Shown here: positions 33,904 through 42,756 of the stretch, piece after piece
How positions within the stretch are numbered: the first letter of the stretch is position 1
Layout: each line of letters begins with the position of its first letter
Assembly (NCBI GenBank): GCA_004557385.1
Contig: SFEA01000010.1
Location: 1 to 58,170, forward strand
Direction of reading: 5' to 3'
Length of the DNA stretch: 58,170 nucleotides
Source: Bacteroidales bacterium
GTDB lineage: Bacteria; Bacteroidota; Bacteroidia; Bacteroidales; Muribaculaceae
Notes under the pieces: generated by a model
The model's input: only the letters and a program-made list of their open reading frames with translations
Told to the model about the DNA's origin: nothing
The model's database searches: none
Made by a program: the position numbers and the translations under genes

Positions 33904-33937
33904 GAGCCGCGTTTGCCCACAGCACTCGCGGCTCTTT
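33904..33937 (+). terminator. Probable terminator of the xylose operon
   Basis: Stem GAGCCGCG with CGCGGCTC (8 bp), 15-nt loop, then a short TTT. Confidence 0.55.
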
Positions 33938-34040
33938 CCGTCACCCCTTGCCGCTATAAGGTTATCATGGTTGCCAAGGGCTGCCGAGCCTGCAACCGCT
34001 ATATTCTATCGCTGAAATCGCCGATTGCGCAGGAAATCAT

Positions 34041-34071
34041 ATAAAAAAGGTGCGTCACGATGACACACCTT
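34041..34071 (-). terminator. Terminator of the tonB-exbD-exbB operon (minus strand)
   Basis: On the minus strand an 11-bp stem (AAGGTGTGTCA with TGACGCACCTT, one mismatch) and 3-nt loop are followed by a run of T. Confidence 0.8.
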
Positions 34072-34109
34072 ATAGAGAACCCCGCAGGGGGATTGTTTAT
34101 GTGTTTGAA

Positions 34110-34925
34110 TTATTCGAAGCGGTAGGTGATTGTGCCCACGGCGTCGGTGGTAGTGTTTTTAGGCACCGAGAAGCTCGATTGTCGTGCGGCAGCAATGCAA
34201 CTGCTGCGAGCAGCTTGGTTGCCGGCTGCAGCGCCGGTTCCGCTGGCATACGACGCCGACACCACGTTGCCGCGTGCGTTCACCTTCACCTGAATGGTGA
34301 TTGTGCCTTCGAGGCTGCTCGACGGACGGCTCCAGCTTTCGAGCGTATAACCACCCAAGCCGCCGATACCCGGTTTGCCGGTGAGGGCACCCGACGAGCT
34401 GTTGCCGTTAGGCGAGCCGACTTTTCCGCTGCCTGTTGAGCCCGAAGTGCCAAACTTCACGCGATTAGAAATTTTTTTGCGTTCAGCCTCTTGCTGAGCC
34501 TTGAGTTTGTCTTGTTCGGCTTGCTCGCTCTTGGTGGCACCCTTGGGTTTCTCCTTGGGCTTTTCTTCTTCTTTTTTCACCTTCATGGGCGATTCAGCCT
34601 TTTGCGTAACCACCTGCTTGGGTTGCTCTTGCGCTTCGCCGGCATCCTTGAGTTCGTTGCCCGGCAACTTAGGTTCGTCGACAGTTTCCGTTGCCTCGTC
34701 AGGCGACGAAGGCTGCATCTCGTCGGCAGCCGGCTGCTCCACATTGCCCAGTTGCACAAATTCGCCGCCGAACATGATTTCCTCCTGCGGTTTTTGCTCG
34801 GCAAGGTTTAAGTCGTCGGGCGGCCACTTGTAGTGCAAGGCAGTGAACACAAGAATAAGCAGCGCCACTATGTGCACGGCAAGCGTTGCTATCAAGGCTA
34901 TTATTTTATTCTTGTTGAGAGTCAT
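34110..34925 (-). CDS. TonB-like energy transducer
   Basis: A 271-residue protein with one N-terminal membrane helix (about 9-30), a Glu, Pro and Lys-rich periplasmic linker (about 40-150) and a C-terminal TonB-like beta domain (from LEGTITIQVKVNARGNVVSASY to the end ITYRFE). TonB passes proton-motive energy from ExbB/ExbD to outer-membrane transporters. The linker includes a charged helical part (EQAEQDKLKAQQEAERKKI), as in some TolA-like proteins. It is the last gene of the exbB-exbD-tonB-like set, whose order supports the call. Confidence 0.82.
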   Translation of the reverse strand: MTLNKNKIIALIATLAVHIVALLILVFTALHYKWPPDDLNLAEQKPQEEIMFGGEFVQLGNVEQPAADEMQPSSPDEATETVDEPKLPGNELKDAGEAQEQPKQVVTQKAESPMKVKKEEEKPKEKPKGATKSEQAEQDKLKAQQEAERKKISNRVKFGTSGSTGSGKVGSPNGNSSSGALTGKPGIGGLGGYTLESWSRPSSSLEGTITIQVKVNARGNVVSASYASGTGAAAGNQAARSSCIAAARQSSFSVPKNTTTDAVGTITYRFE

Positions 34926-34992
34926 TTAATGAACTTGCTTGTGTTTGTAAGAAAACTACGTTATAATATATCTTAGTTAGCTTCAAGCCCCA

Positions 34993-35457
34993 TTATTGCA
35001 GCGCCTCTTCGGCGGCAGCCTCATCGGGCTCGGGTGCAGCGTAGGTCGACGATGCCGGTTTGGTGGCAAGCACAATCTTCAGTCCGCAACGCGAACCTTT
35101 GTCGAGAATGTCCACAATCTTGCCGTAAGGCACCTCCTCGTCGGCATATAGCGCCACAAACTTTTCGGGGCTGTTTTGCTGCACGAGTTTCAAGAAGCCC
35201 ATCAGCTGGTCGGCAGGAAGCGGTTTAGGCTCGCTCTCGTCGACCGATGCATATATGTTGTATTCCTTGTCGATGAAAACTCGTGTACCGGGCTTGATAG
35301 CCGATTGTTCGCTGCTTTGCGGCAGATTCACCTCGAGCGCCGACGGAAACACGAATGTGCTTGTAACCATAAAGAAGATGAGGAGCAGGAAAATAACGTC
35401 GGTCATCGACGCCATGCTGAACATCGACATCATCTCATGTTGTCTTTTTAATGCCAT
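34993..35457 (-). CDS. ExbD/TolR family protein
   Basis: This 154-residue protein has one membrane helix (about 21-40) with the conserved Asp in MASMTDVIFLLLIFFMV, the proton-handling residue of ExbD/TolR. A periplasmic domain follows. The tail is rich in Ala and Glu. The start is placed at 35457 (MALKRQHEMM), close to the helix; the frame is open 63 bp further upstream into what is probably leader. It lies between exbB-like and tonB-like genes and acts with them in the inner membrane. Confidence 0.87.
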   Translation of the reverse strand: MALKRQHEMMSMFSMASMTDVIFLLLIFFMVTSTFVFPSALEVNLPQSSEQSAIKPGTRVFIDKEYNIYASVDESEPKPLPADQLMGFLKLVQQNSPEKFVALYADEEVPYGKIVDILDKGSRCGLKIVLATKPASSTYAAPEPDEAAAEEALQ

Positions 35458-35573
35458 CGCTTGTTGTATTATTGTGATTCGTTTCGAAATACCGTTATAT
35501 TGATAACCCTTTAGCCGCACCGAGCTGCGTGCCTACAAGCAGCAGGCAGCACATCGGCGAGCCTAAGGCGCGA

Positions 35574-36314
35574 TTATTTTGCAGGCTCGTTGAGAAGGTC
35601 CATAAATTCCATTGTCTTAGCCTCAAGCTGGTTCATCACCTTGTTGACGCGCGAGACGAGGAAGTTATAGGCAAACAGCGCAATGATGCCCACAATCAAG
35701 CCAGCCACAGTGGTCACGAGCGCCTCGTAGATGCCGCTGGCAAGAATGGTTACGTTGGCGTTGCTGCCGGCGCTTGCCAAAGCAAAGAACGCCTGCACCA
35801 TACCGGTGACGGTGCCCAAGAAGCCAATCATCGGGGCACCCGAAGCTGTGGTAGCCAGCCAAGTGAAGCCCTTTTCGAGCGCCGACACCTCGAGGTTGCC
35901 GGTGTTTTCGATAGCCACAAGCACGTCGTTCATCGGGCGGCCAATGCGGCTAATGCCCTTGAGGATAAGGCGGGCGTATGGAGTGTCGGTTTTCTTGCAC
36001 AGGTTGATGGCGCTTTCAATTTCGCCGTCGTGAATATAGTCCTTGATGCGCTTCATAAACGAGTCGTCGCGTTTAGCCGCCGAGCGCAAAGCAATAAAGC
36101 GTTCGATGAAGATGTAGATGCTCACCACCGAGAGAATGAGCAATGGAATCATAATCCAACCGCCCTTGAGGCAGAGGTCCCAAACCGACAGTTTTTCTTC
36201 GATTACGGGTGCGGCTGCCGAGCCAACGGCAGCAACGGTGTCGGTAACAGCAGTGAAGGCAGAGTCAACAGCGCCATTCATGCCAGATTCTTGTATCAGT
36301 CCTAAAATTGTCAT
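35574..36314 (-). CDS. ExbB/TolQ/MotA family proton channel
   Basis: A 246-residue inner-membrane protein with three hydrophobic segments (about 50-72, 150-185 and 190-215). The family pattern GFTWLATTASGAPMIGFLGTVTGMVQAF followed by EALVTTVAGLIVGI is clear, including the Thr residues lining the proton path. The N-terminus (about 1-45) is longer than in E. coli ExbB and includes Ala and Val-rich sequence. It heads the operon that continues with ExbD and TonB-like genes. The chain would energise outer-membrane uptake. Confidence 0.9.
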   Translation of the reverse strand: MTILGLIQESGMNGAVDSAFTAVTDTVAAVGSAAAPVIEEKLSVWDLCLKGGWIMIPLLILSVVSIYIFIERFIALRSAAKRDDSFMKRIKDYIHDGEIESAINLCKKTDTPYARLILKGISRIGRPMNDVLVAIENTGNLEVSALEKGFTWLATTASGAPMIGFLGTVTGMVQAFFALASAGSNANVTILASGIYEALVTTVAGLIVGIIALFAYNFLVSRVNKVMNQLEAKTMEFMDLLNEPAK

Positions 36315-36415
36315 AGTAGTTTGATAGTGAAAAATAATACGTTTGGTGATAATTTATGTGGTTTTATCAATCGATTCTCTTGTTTTGCCGCGAAAAGTGG
36401 TCGTGCCCCGGGCTA

Positions 36416-37138
36416 TCACTTGTCCTTCAGGCAGTCCTTATACGCCTTGATGGTTTTTTCGAGACCCAGATACAGCGCATCCGAAATGAGGCAATGCCCA
36501 ATCGACACCTCGTTGAGATAGCCCACATTTTGCTTGAAATAGGCAAGATTCTCGAGGCTCAAATCGTGACCAGCATTCACGCCCAAGCCGCAGTTGTGAG
36601 CCGCTTTGGCTGCTGCAGCATACGGAGCAATTGCTTTGGCAGGGTCTTTCTTATATTCAACAGCATACGGACCGGTGTAAAGCTCAATGCGGTCGGCACC
36701 GGTTTTTGCTGCCATCTTGATGTTTTCGATGTCGGTGCCTACAAAGATGCTTGTGCGTATGCCGGCATCCTTCAGGCGCTCGATTACCTCACACAGAAAC
36801 TCGAAGTTCTCAGCCACCTCCCAGCCAGCCGACGACGTGAGCGCATCGGGAGCATCGGGCACCAAAGTGACCTGTTCGGGCTTCACCTTAAGCACCAAGT
36901 CGAGAAATTCGGGACTCGGATAGCCCTCGATGTTGAATTCGGTGCGAACCAACGGACGAAGCAAAAACACATCGTCGTGACGAATGTGACGCTCATCGGG
37001 ACGTGGATGTATGGTGATGCCTTGCGCTCCAAACCGTTCGCAATCAACAGCTACATTCTCCACATTGGGCAGATTGCCTCCGCGCGCATTGCGCAATGTG
37101 GCTATCTTGTTGATATTTACACTTAAATTTGTCGTCAT
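36416..37138 (-). CDS. pdxJ: Pyridoxine 5'-phosphate synthase
   Basis: This 240-residue TIM-barrel enzyme condenses 3-amino-2-oxopropyl phosphate with deoxyxylulose 5-phosphate in the last ring-forming step of vitamin B6 synthesis. Signatures are LSVNINKIATLRNAR, GITIHPRPDERHI, the ELYTGPYA loop and LGVNAGHDLSLENL. Length is as expected. The start at 37138 (MTTNLSVNI) fits the family; the frame is open 66 bp upstream. It is divergent from nadK. A link to the exbB operon downstream is possible, but 101 bp separate them. Confidence 0.95.
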   Translation of the reverse strand: MTTNLSVNINKIATLRNARGGNLPNVENVAVDCERFGAQGITIHPRPDERHIRHDDVFLLRPLVRTEFNIEGYPSPEFLDLVLKVKPEQVTLVPDAPDALTSSAGWEVAENFEFLCEVIERLKDAGIRTSIFVGTDIENIKMAAKTGADRIELYTGPYAVEYKKDPAKAIAPYAAAAKAAHNCGLGVNAGHDLSLENLAYFKQNVGYLNEVSIGHCLISDALYLGLEKTIKAYKDCLKDK

Positions 37139-37212
37139 ATCTTTGTTTTTTCCTCTTATAGTCTCATTATCAATTAAGCAGTGCATCGTGTCAATAGTTG
37201 GCAAAATATTCG

Positions 37213-37220
37213 TATATTTG
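37213..37220 (+). promoter_or_regulatory. -7 element (TATATTTG) of nadK
   Basis: It lies 94 bp before the start codon in the region shared with divergent pdxJ. The -33 element is weak. Confidence 0.4.
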
Positions 37221-37313
37221 CACTACCCATAATTAGTTGCAAAATTAATACTAATAAAGGAGAATTTGAAACAAAACATGGGTAAAAACCCATAAAAAAA
37301 ACAAAATACGCGC

Positions 37314-38183
37314 ATGAAGATATTCATTAATGGCAAAAGATGTCAGAGCGCCACGCTCACTCAAGTGGCGAATATGCTCAACGAACTTGCTGCCGGAGGG
37401 CACACGCTTGTTGCCGACGCATCATATCTTGCAAAGCTGAAGATTGCTGATGCCAGCAACCTGCCGTTTCACGACGTGGCTGCCACGGTGCCCGACGATG
37501 CCGACATGGCGCTAAGCATCGGCGGCGACGGCACATTCCTGCGCACCACCAAGAAGGTGGCTCACAAGGGCATCCCCATTGCCGGAATCAACACCGGCCG
37601 ACTTGGATATCTCACCGCTGCCGACCTCTCGGAGGCTTCGTCATTTGTTGCCGACCTTATGGCGGGCAATTTCACCATCGAGCAGCGAACAATGCTGCAA
37701 GCCCGTTGCGGCAACGGAATCGACATCGACTATCCCATGGCGCTCAACGAGGTGGCTCTCTTGCGCCACGACTCGTCGGCTGTGGTGAGCATCGAGGTGG
37801 AAGTTGACGGCGACCGCCTCACCACCTACAAGGCCGACGGACTGATTGTTGCCACTCCCACAGGCTCAACCGCCTACAACCTGAGCTGCGGCGGTCCTAT
37901 CATTGCCCCCACTGCTGCCAACCTCGTTCTCACACCCATCTCGCCGCACTCGCTGAACATGCGCCCGCTGGTGCTGCCCGACACTGCCGTGGTGAAAGCC
38001 TTGGCTCACACTCGCTCGCGCAACTACCAGCTCAGCCTCGACGGCAACGCCACCATCCTGCCCGACGGTTGCCCTGTTACTATCACGAGGGCACCTTACT
38101 CGGTAAAGGTGGTTCAAAGCAAAAATCACCGCTTTGCCCGCACGCTGCGCGACAAACTGCTTTGGGGCGAAGACGTCAGATAA
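37314..38183 (+). CDS. nadK: NAD kinase
   Basis: A 289-residue cytoplasmic enzyme that phosphorylates NAD to NADP. The hallmark SIGGDGTFLRTTKK (GGDG) lies at about residues 63-76, and the substrate-binding stretch NEVALLRHDSSAVV and VATPTGSTAYNLSCGGPI follow. Size matches the family. The next gene, a YgjP-like peptidase, begins 12 bp downstream and is likely co-transcribed. Confidence 0.95.
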   Translation: MKIFINGKRCQSATLTQVANMLNELAAGGHTLVADASYLAKLKIADASNLPFHDVAATVPDDADMALSIGGDGTFLRTTKKVAHKGIPIAGINTGRLGYLTAADLSEASSFVADLMAGNFTIEQRTMLQARCGNGIDIDYPMALNEVALLRHDSSAVVSIEVEVDGDRLTTYKADGLIVATPTGSTAYNLSCGGPIIAPTAANLVLTPISPHSLNMRPLVLPDTAVVKALAHTRSRNYQLSLDGNATILPDGCPVTITRAPYSVKVVQSKNHRFARTLRDKLLWGEDVR

Positions 38184-38195
38184 TTAACACACAAA

Positions 38196-38897
38196 ATGGC
38201 TGTTTACATTCACAACGACAAGGAATTTGGCAACGTGAAGATTACTTTGCGCGCCGGCATGAAACGAATCATTGCCAAAGTAAACAACGGTCAACTATGC
38301 GTGAGTTTTCCTATTATTGCCACACGCACCTCGATATTGCGATACTTCGACGAACAACGCCAAAGTCTGCGTAAATTCATTGCCCAACAAACCCCGAAGC
38401 AAAACCTCTACTATGATGGCAAACTGATACACTGCTTCGGATTTGACGTGCTCATCACCACCGAAGAAAATCCTAAAACCGAGGGCGACGTGAGCATAAT
38501 TGTCGTGCCCAAAAGCTTCGACTTCTCGTCGGCGGCACATACCAAGAGAATCAGCGATGCCGTGAGAAAAATGGTGGCTCGACGCAAGCCAATACTAATC
38601 AACTATGCCTGGCAAGTGGCTGAGGAACTGAACATCAAGCCATCATCATTCGTGGCATCGAACGGTTTTCGCCGCTTAGGCACGTGCAATGTTGCCACTA
38701 AACAAATACGCCTCTCCTATGCCTTGCTGTTCTTGCCCGAACACCTTGTGCGCTACATCATTTGCCACGAACTGGCTCACCTCACCCACCCCAACCACTC
38801 GAAGGAGTTCCATGAGCTGTGCAACAAACTTGTGGGCAGCAAAGAAAAGGAGTATTCCCGCGAAGTGAACCACTTTGAGTGGCCAGTGATGAAATAA
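38196..38897 (+). CDS. YgjP-like (DUF45) zinc metallopeptidase domain protein
   Basis: A 233-residue protein with the zinc motif CHELAHLTHPNHSKEFHEL around residues 190-207, whose HExxH plus later His suits the DUF45/YgjP family of SprT-like metallopeptidases. The region before it (FVASNGFRRLGTCNVATKQIRLSYALLFLPEHL) is also typical of the family. There is no signal peptide, so it is cytoplasmic. The target is unknown. It follows nadK with a gap of 12 bp. Confidence 0.85.
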   Translation: MAVYIHNDKEFGNVKITLRAGMKRIIAKVNNGQLCVSFPIIATRTSILRYFDEQRQSLRKFIAQQTPKQNLYYDGKLIHCFGFDVLITTEENPKTEGDVSIIVVPKSFDFSSAAHTKRISDAVRKMVARRKPILINYAWQVAEELNIKPSSFVASNGFRRLGTCNVATKQIRLSYALLFLPEHLVRYIICHELAHLTHPNHSKEFHELCNKLVGSKEKEYSREVNHFEWPVMK

Positions 38898-39021
38898 CCG
38901 GCATGGCGCGCCGCTTTTATAAGTTTTCAGCCAATATTTTCGCAGCAATGCTACGGCTACGGCTACGGAAGCTGTGAGAAAAAAATCGGGCAATTTTATT
39001 TCATAAGCCCTATAATGGTTG

Positions 39022-39029
39022 TATATTTG
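39022..39029 (+). promoter_or_regulatory. -7 element (TATATTTG) for the PfkB-family gene
   Basis: It is preceded by TTTC after 19 nt. The leader is about 117 nt and contains ATGTTG-tag-CAACAT and a CATTGC/GCAATG pairing 60 bp before the start. Confidence 0.45.
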
Positions 39030-39152
39030 CACATGTTGTAGCAACATCACGCCTCATGGTAACACAGCAGGCGATGGTTGCTGTATGCATTGCCCATTGC
39101 AAAGTTTTTTTGAGCAATGCCCAACAATAGGAACAAAAGACTATTACGATAT

Positions 39153-40100
39153 ATGCGAAAAATTATTACCATAGGCGAATCGGTACTTGACACCATATTC
39201 AAGGACAACGTGCCTATGAAAAGTTTTGTGGGCGGACGCGTGGCAAATGCCGCCTGCTCGCTTGCTTTATCGGGGATTGAAACGCTCATGGTGAGCGAAT
39301 GTGCCAACGACCATGTGGGCGACATCATCGTAGACTTTCTGAAGCGCAACAAGGTTGACGTGACCTCGGTTGACCGCTACGTGAACGGCACCACGGCGTT
39401 TTCAGCTATCTTCGAGAGCGACAACCACGAGCCACAGCTGGTGAACTACGGCACCTATCCGCCCGACCGCTTCGACGTGGTGTGGCCGCGCATCAACGAG
39501 GACGACATTGTGCTGTTCGGCTCGCTCTATTCAATCGAAAACCCACAACGCAGCCGCCTCTACGAGATTCTGCAATATGCCGCCGACCGCAAAGCCATCA
39601 TGGTGTATCTGCCAGGCTTTCAGCACGGCATAAACTATAGCATCACCAAAGTGATGCCCAATGTGCTCGAGAATTTCGAACTGAGCAATGTGGTGATTGC
39701 CAGCAATCGCGACATTCACGACATCTTCCCACGCGAGACAGGCGAACAAGCCTATCGCAACCACATGATTTACTGCAACTGCCTGATGCACATCACCGAC
39801 GACCTCAGCACCACAGTGTACGGACGCGGAACCGCAGCACCCATTGAGCAACCCAGCAATGCACTCGGCAACGCGCTTGGCTGGCAGGCGGGTTACACAG
39901 CCGGCATCATCTACGGCATGGTGGCTGCCGACCTTCGCCACAAGACCATTGCCAACACCGATGCTCAAACATGGATGCAGATTGCCAAAGGCGCATACGC
40001 CTTTGCCGAGGAATGTGCCGCATCGGCAACCAACTGCATCAGCAGCGAGTTTGCTCAGCAAAAAGCCCTCGAATTGGCAAAAATCTTAGCAACCGAATAA
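39153..40100 (+). CDS. PfkB/ribokinase-like protein with degenerate active site
   Basis: A protein of 315 residues with the ribokinase fold: IITIGESVLDTIFK at the start, VGGRVANAACSLA (sugar-binding glycine pair), and SECANDHVGDIIVDFLKRNKVD. The catalytic GAGD motif should lie near residues 236-245, but the sequence there is SNALGNALGWQAG, without the catalytic Asp. The DPNxR-like segment is also changed (YLPGF, 152-156), and the N..E motif reads SNRD. It may therefore be a pseudokinase with a binding or regulatory role. Intact length and coding composition argue against a decaying pseudogene. The next gene begins 14 bp later. Confidence 0.8.
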   Translation: MRKIITIGESVLDTIFKDNVPMKSFVGGRVANAACSLALSGIETLMVSECANDHVGDIIVDFLKRNKVDVTSVDRYVNGTTAFSAIFESDNHEPQLVNYGTYPPDRFDVVWPRINEDDIVLFGSLYSIENPQRSRLYEILQYAADRKAIMVYLPGFQHGINYSITKVMPNVLENFELSNVVIASNRDIHDIFPRETGEQAYRNHMIYCNCLMHITDDLSTTVYGRGTAAPIEQPSNALGNALGWQAGYTAGIIYGMVAADLRHKTIANTDAQTWMQIAKGAYAFAEECAASATNCISSEFAQQKALELAKILATE

Positions 40101-40114
40101 ACCCCACGAGCGAT

Positions 40115-41080
40115 ATGAAAGCACTGCAACACGAAGCATCATTGCCCACAATGCCCGCCGAAATCGACGAGCAACGGGCTTACATCAACCGCACCGGAAA
40201 TCAGCCCGAAGGCGAATGCGGCTTGCAGGTGAAGATGTGCTATGTGTTGTATCTGCTCAAGCACCGACGCAACACCGACGCCGCAATGCTCATCGACACG
40301 CTTAACTATTCGCCCGACATCGACATGCCTCTCATCAGCAAGGCGTGGCTGTGGCTGGCGCGAATGAGCATCTACATCGCCAAGAAAGATTTCACCTTGG
40401 CTATCGGAGCCGCCGAGCAGTCGCTGCAAGCGCTCGACGCCATCGCCGTGAAGCGCGGCGAGGACTTCCTCGCCATTCTGGCTGCCATTCTCTATAATCT
40501 GGCTTCGATTCACAACAGCACAGGCGAGAACGTGCGTGCCGCCAAGGAACTGTCGAAGGCGCAAAAGCTATACGAACGTTTAGTGAAGAAAAACGAACAT
40601 CGCTTTGCCTCGATGCTCACCTATGCCGTTGAAGCCTCAACGGTGATTTTCACATCGCGAGCCAAACAGATGGAGGTGTTTTCGCACTACCAAGAGATGA
40701 GCGAACACTACAGCGAACTGGCAAGCGAAGGCAACCACGATGCCTTGCGAAGCCTCATGGACACCCTTACAAAAGAGGGCGACCTGATGATGCAAATGGG
40801 CAACAGCCGCGATGCCGCCAAATACTACTCGAAAGCGCTGCGCTGCCACAAAAGGCTCGGCGCACCCATGGATAAGGACGGCTTGCACCTGTCGATAGCC
40901 CTGGCTCGAGCTTTGATGCAGAAAAGCGACCGCCGCGACACTGCCGAGCAACTGCTGCTCACCCTGCAGCCCGTGGCACAAAACCTTGGCGCCAAAGATG
41001 CCGCCAAAGAAATTGAAGATTTGCTAAAAGCAAAAAACCGCAATTTCAGCATAATGTCGCTGCTAAAAGGCATATTTTGA
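40115..41080 (+). CDS. Helical-repeat (TPR-like) protein of unknown function
   Basis: This protein of 321 residues has no signal peptide or membrane segment and is predicted to be helical throughout. Pairs of helices resembling tetratricopeptide repeats occur, for example AAKELSKAQKLYERLVKKNEHRFAS and AAKYYSKALRCHKRLGAPMDK, suggesting a protein-binding scaffold. The start at 40115 follows the PfkB gene by 14 bp; the longer frame upstream overlaps that gene and is not used. It precedes ribH by 68 bp, a neighbourhood I believe is common in Bacteroidales (inference). Confidence 0.72.
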   Translation: MKALQHEASLPTMPAEIDEQRAYINRTGNQPEGECGLQVKMCYVLYLLKHRRNTDAAMLIDTLNYSPDIDMPLISKAWLWLARMSIYIAKKDFTLAIGAAEQSLQALDAIAVKRGEDFLAILAAILYNLASIHNSTGENVRAAKELSKAQKLYERLVKKNEHRFASMLTYAVEASTVIFTSRAKQMEVFSHYQEMSEHYSELASEGNHDALRSLMDTLTKEGDLMMQMGNSRDAAKYYSKALRCHKRLGAPMDKDGLHLSIALARALMQKSDRRDTAEQLLLTLQPVAQNLGAKDAAKEIEDLLKAKNRNFSIMSLLKGIF

Positions 41081-41148
41081 CGCTGCGCTAATCACCGCGA
41101 TTTCCAGCATCTCTTTCAACAACGAACCAACCATTCATAAAACATAAT

Positions 41149-41640
41149 ATGTTAAACAAAACAGAAGAAAACGAACAAAAAACATCGCCTCTCCCGCACC
41201 TCGACGAACTGCGTGTGGGAATTGTAGTATCCGACTCGAAAGCCGAAATCTCAAAAGTGCTTTGCGACAGCGCCGTGGCTGTGCTGCGCAACGAGGGTTA
41301 TCCCGACAACGACATCACTGTGGTGCACGTGCCCAACACATTCCAACTGGTGTTCGCCGCTTCGCGACTCGCCAAATGCCGCGCATTCGACGCCGTGATT
41401 ATTCTTGGTTGCATTGTGCGCGGAACCACTCCACACTTCGAATACGAGTGCCAGCACGTCACTCAAGGTGCAGCAATACTTAATGCCGAAGGCAAAGTGC
41501 CCGTGATTTTTGGCGTGCTCACCGTCGACACCGAAGAACAAGCCTACTTGCGCATCGCCGGCGAAAACTCGGAATGCGACAAAGGCGCCGAAGCTGCCGA
41601 AGCCGCCATCAGAATGGCTGAAATAGCTCGCAAATTCTAA
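41149..41640 (+). CDS. ribH: 6,7-dimethyl-8-ribityllumazine synthase
   Basis: A 163-residue enzyme that forms the lumazine precursor of riboflavin; it normally assembles into pentamers or icosahedra. Signatures are RVGIVVSDSKAEI, VPNTFQLVFAA, ILGCIVRGTTPHFEYEC (catalytic His) and VPVIFGVLTVDTEEQA. The usual GAFE-type substrate motif reads NTFQLV here, a mild deviation. It is probably in a unit with the TPR-like gene and the yeiH-like gene, which starts 13 bp later. Confidence 0.93.
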   Translation: MLNKTEENEQKTSPLPHLDELRVGIVVSDSKAEISKVLCDSAVAVLRNEGYPDNDITVVHVPNTFQLVFAASRLAKCRAFDAVIILGCIVRGTTPHFEYECQHVTQGAAILNAEGKVPVIFGVLTVDTEEQAYLRIAGENSECDKGAEAAEAAIRMAEIARKF

Positions 41641-41653
41641 CAAAAGCAAAAAA

Positions 41654-42700
41654 ATGACTGACAAACAAGCAAATACATTGCATGGCATTCTGCTGATAGC
41701 GCTGTTTGCACTATCGGCATTCTTCATTGCCGACTTTGAGTGGGTGAAACGACTGTCGTTCAGCCCGCTGATTGTGGGCATCATTCTGGGTATGATTTAC
41801 GCCAACACCCTGCGCAAATACATGCCCGCCGACTGGACTCCGGGCATCAAACTGTGCACAAAGCAGATTTTGCGCACCGGCATCGTGCTCTACGGATTCC
41901 GCCTAACCATTCAAGACGTCTACAGCATAGGTCTGCCGGCGCTGTGGGTTGACTGCATAGTGATTGCAGGCACCATAGCACTGGGCATGCTGTTTGGCAA
42001 ACTGCTGAAGATGGACAACGACACCACGCTGATGACCAGCACCGGTGCCGCCATCTGCGGCGCTGCTGCCGTGCTCGGCGCCGAACCGGTGGTGCGCTGC
42101 GAAGCCCACAAGACCGCCGTGGCAGTGTCGACGGTAGTGATTTTCGGCACACTGTCGATGTTCCTCTACCCGATAGTATATCGCATGGGCATACTCGACC
42201 TCACCACCCAGCAATGGGCAATCTACACCGGCGGCACGCTGCACGAGGTGGCTCACGTGGTGGGTGCCGGCAACGCCATGGACCCCGAAGGCTCGCTGCA
42301 CATTGCCGACCAAGCCACAATCACCAAGATGATTCGCGTGATGCTGCTTGCTCCCGTGCTACTCATCATGGCTGTGATGCTTGCCAAGCGCTCGAATGGC
42401 GCAGGCGGCGGCAAGCGCAAGATTGCCGTGCCATGGTTTGCATTCGGCTTCATTGGCATAATCATCCTCAACTCGCTGCTGCAAAGCTGCTCGTTCATTC
42501 CGCAAGAGGGCTTGAGCGAATCGGTGAAATACATCAACAGCTTCGACACCTTCCTGCTCACTATGGCAATGACGGCGCTCGGCACCGACACCAGCATCGA
42601 CAAGTTTAAGGCAGCCGGCGCCAAGCCGTTTGTGCTGGCGCTGATGATTTACGCGTGGCTGCTTGTTGGCGGATATGTGCTCGTGAAAATTCTTGTTTGA
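41654..42700 (+). CDS. YeiH-family membrane protein, putative sulfate exporter
   Basis: A 348-residue inner-membrane protein with about ten hydrophobic segments. The family core is visible: ILGMIYANTLRKYMP, LRTGIVLYGFRLTIQD, TSTGAAICGAAAVLGAEPV, GGTLHEVAHVVGAGNAM and LTMAMTALGTDTSIDKFKAAGAKPF. The YeiH family (often annotated as putative sulfate exporter) has no proven substrate. It starts 13 bp after ribH, with no obvious functional link to riboflavin. Confidence 0.88.
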   Translation: MTDKQANTLHGILLIALFALSAFFIADFEWVKRLSFSPLIVGIILGMIYANTLRKYMPADWTPGIKLCTKQILRTGIVLYGFRLTIQDVYSIGLPALWVDCIVIAGTIALGMLFGKLLKMDNDTTLMTSTGAAICGAAAVLGAEPVVRCEAHKTAVAVSTVVIFGTLSMFLYPIVYRMGILDLTTQQWAIYTGGTLHEVAHVVGAGNAMDPEGSLHIADQATITKMIRVMLLAPVLLIMAVMLAKRSNGAGGGKRKIAVPWFAFGFIGIIILNSLLQSCSFIPQEGLSESVKYINSFDTFLLTMAMTALGTDTSIDKFKAAGAKPFVLALMIYAWLLVGGYVLVKILV

Positions 42701-42756
42701 TTTTCATCTCACTCATTAAGCAAATTAATCACCCTTAACAAAACCATATCAACACA

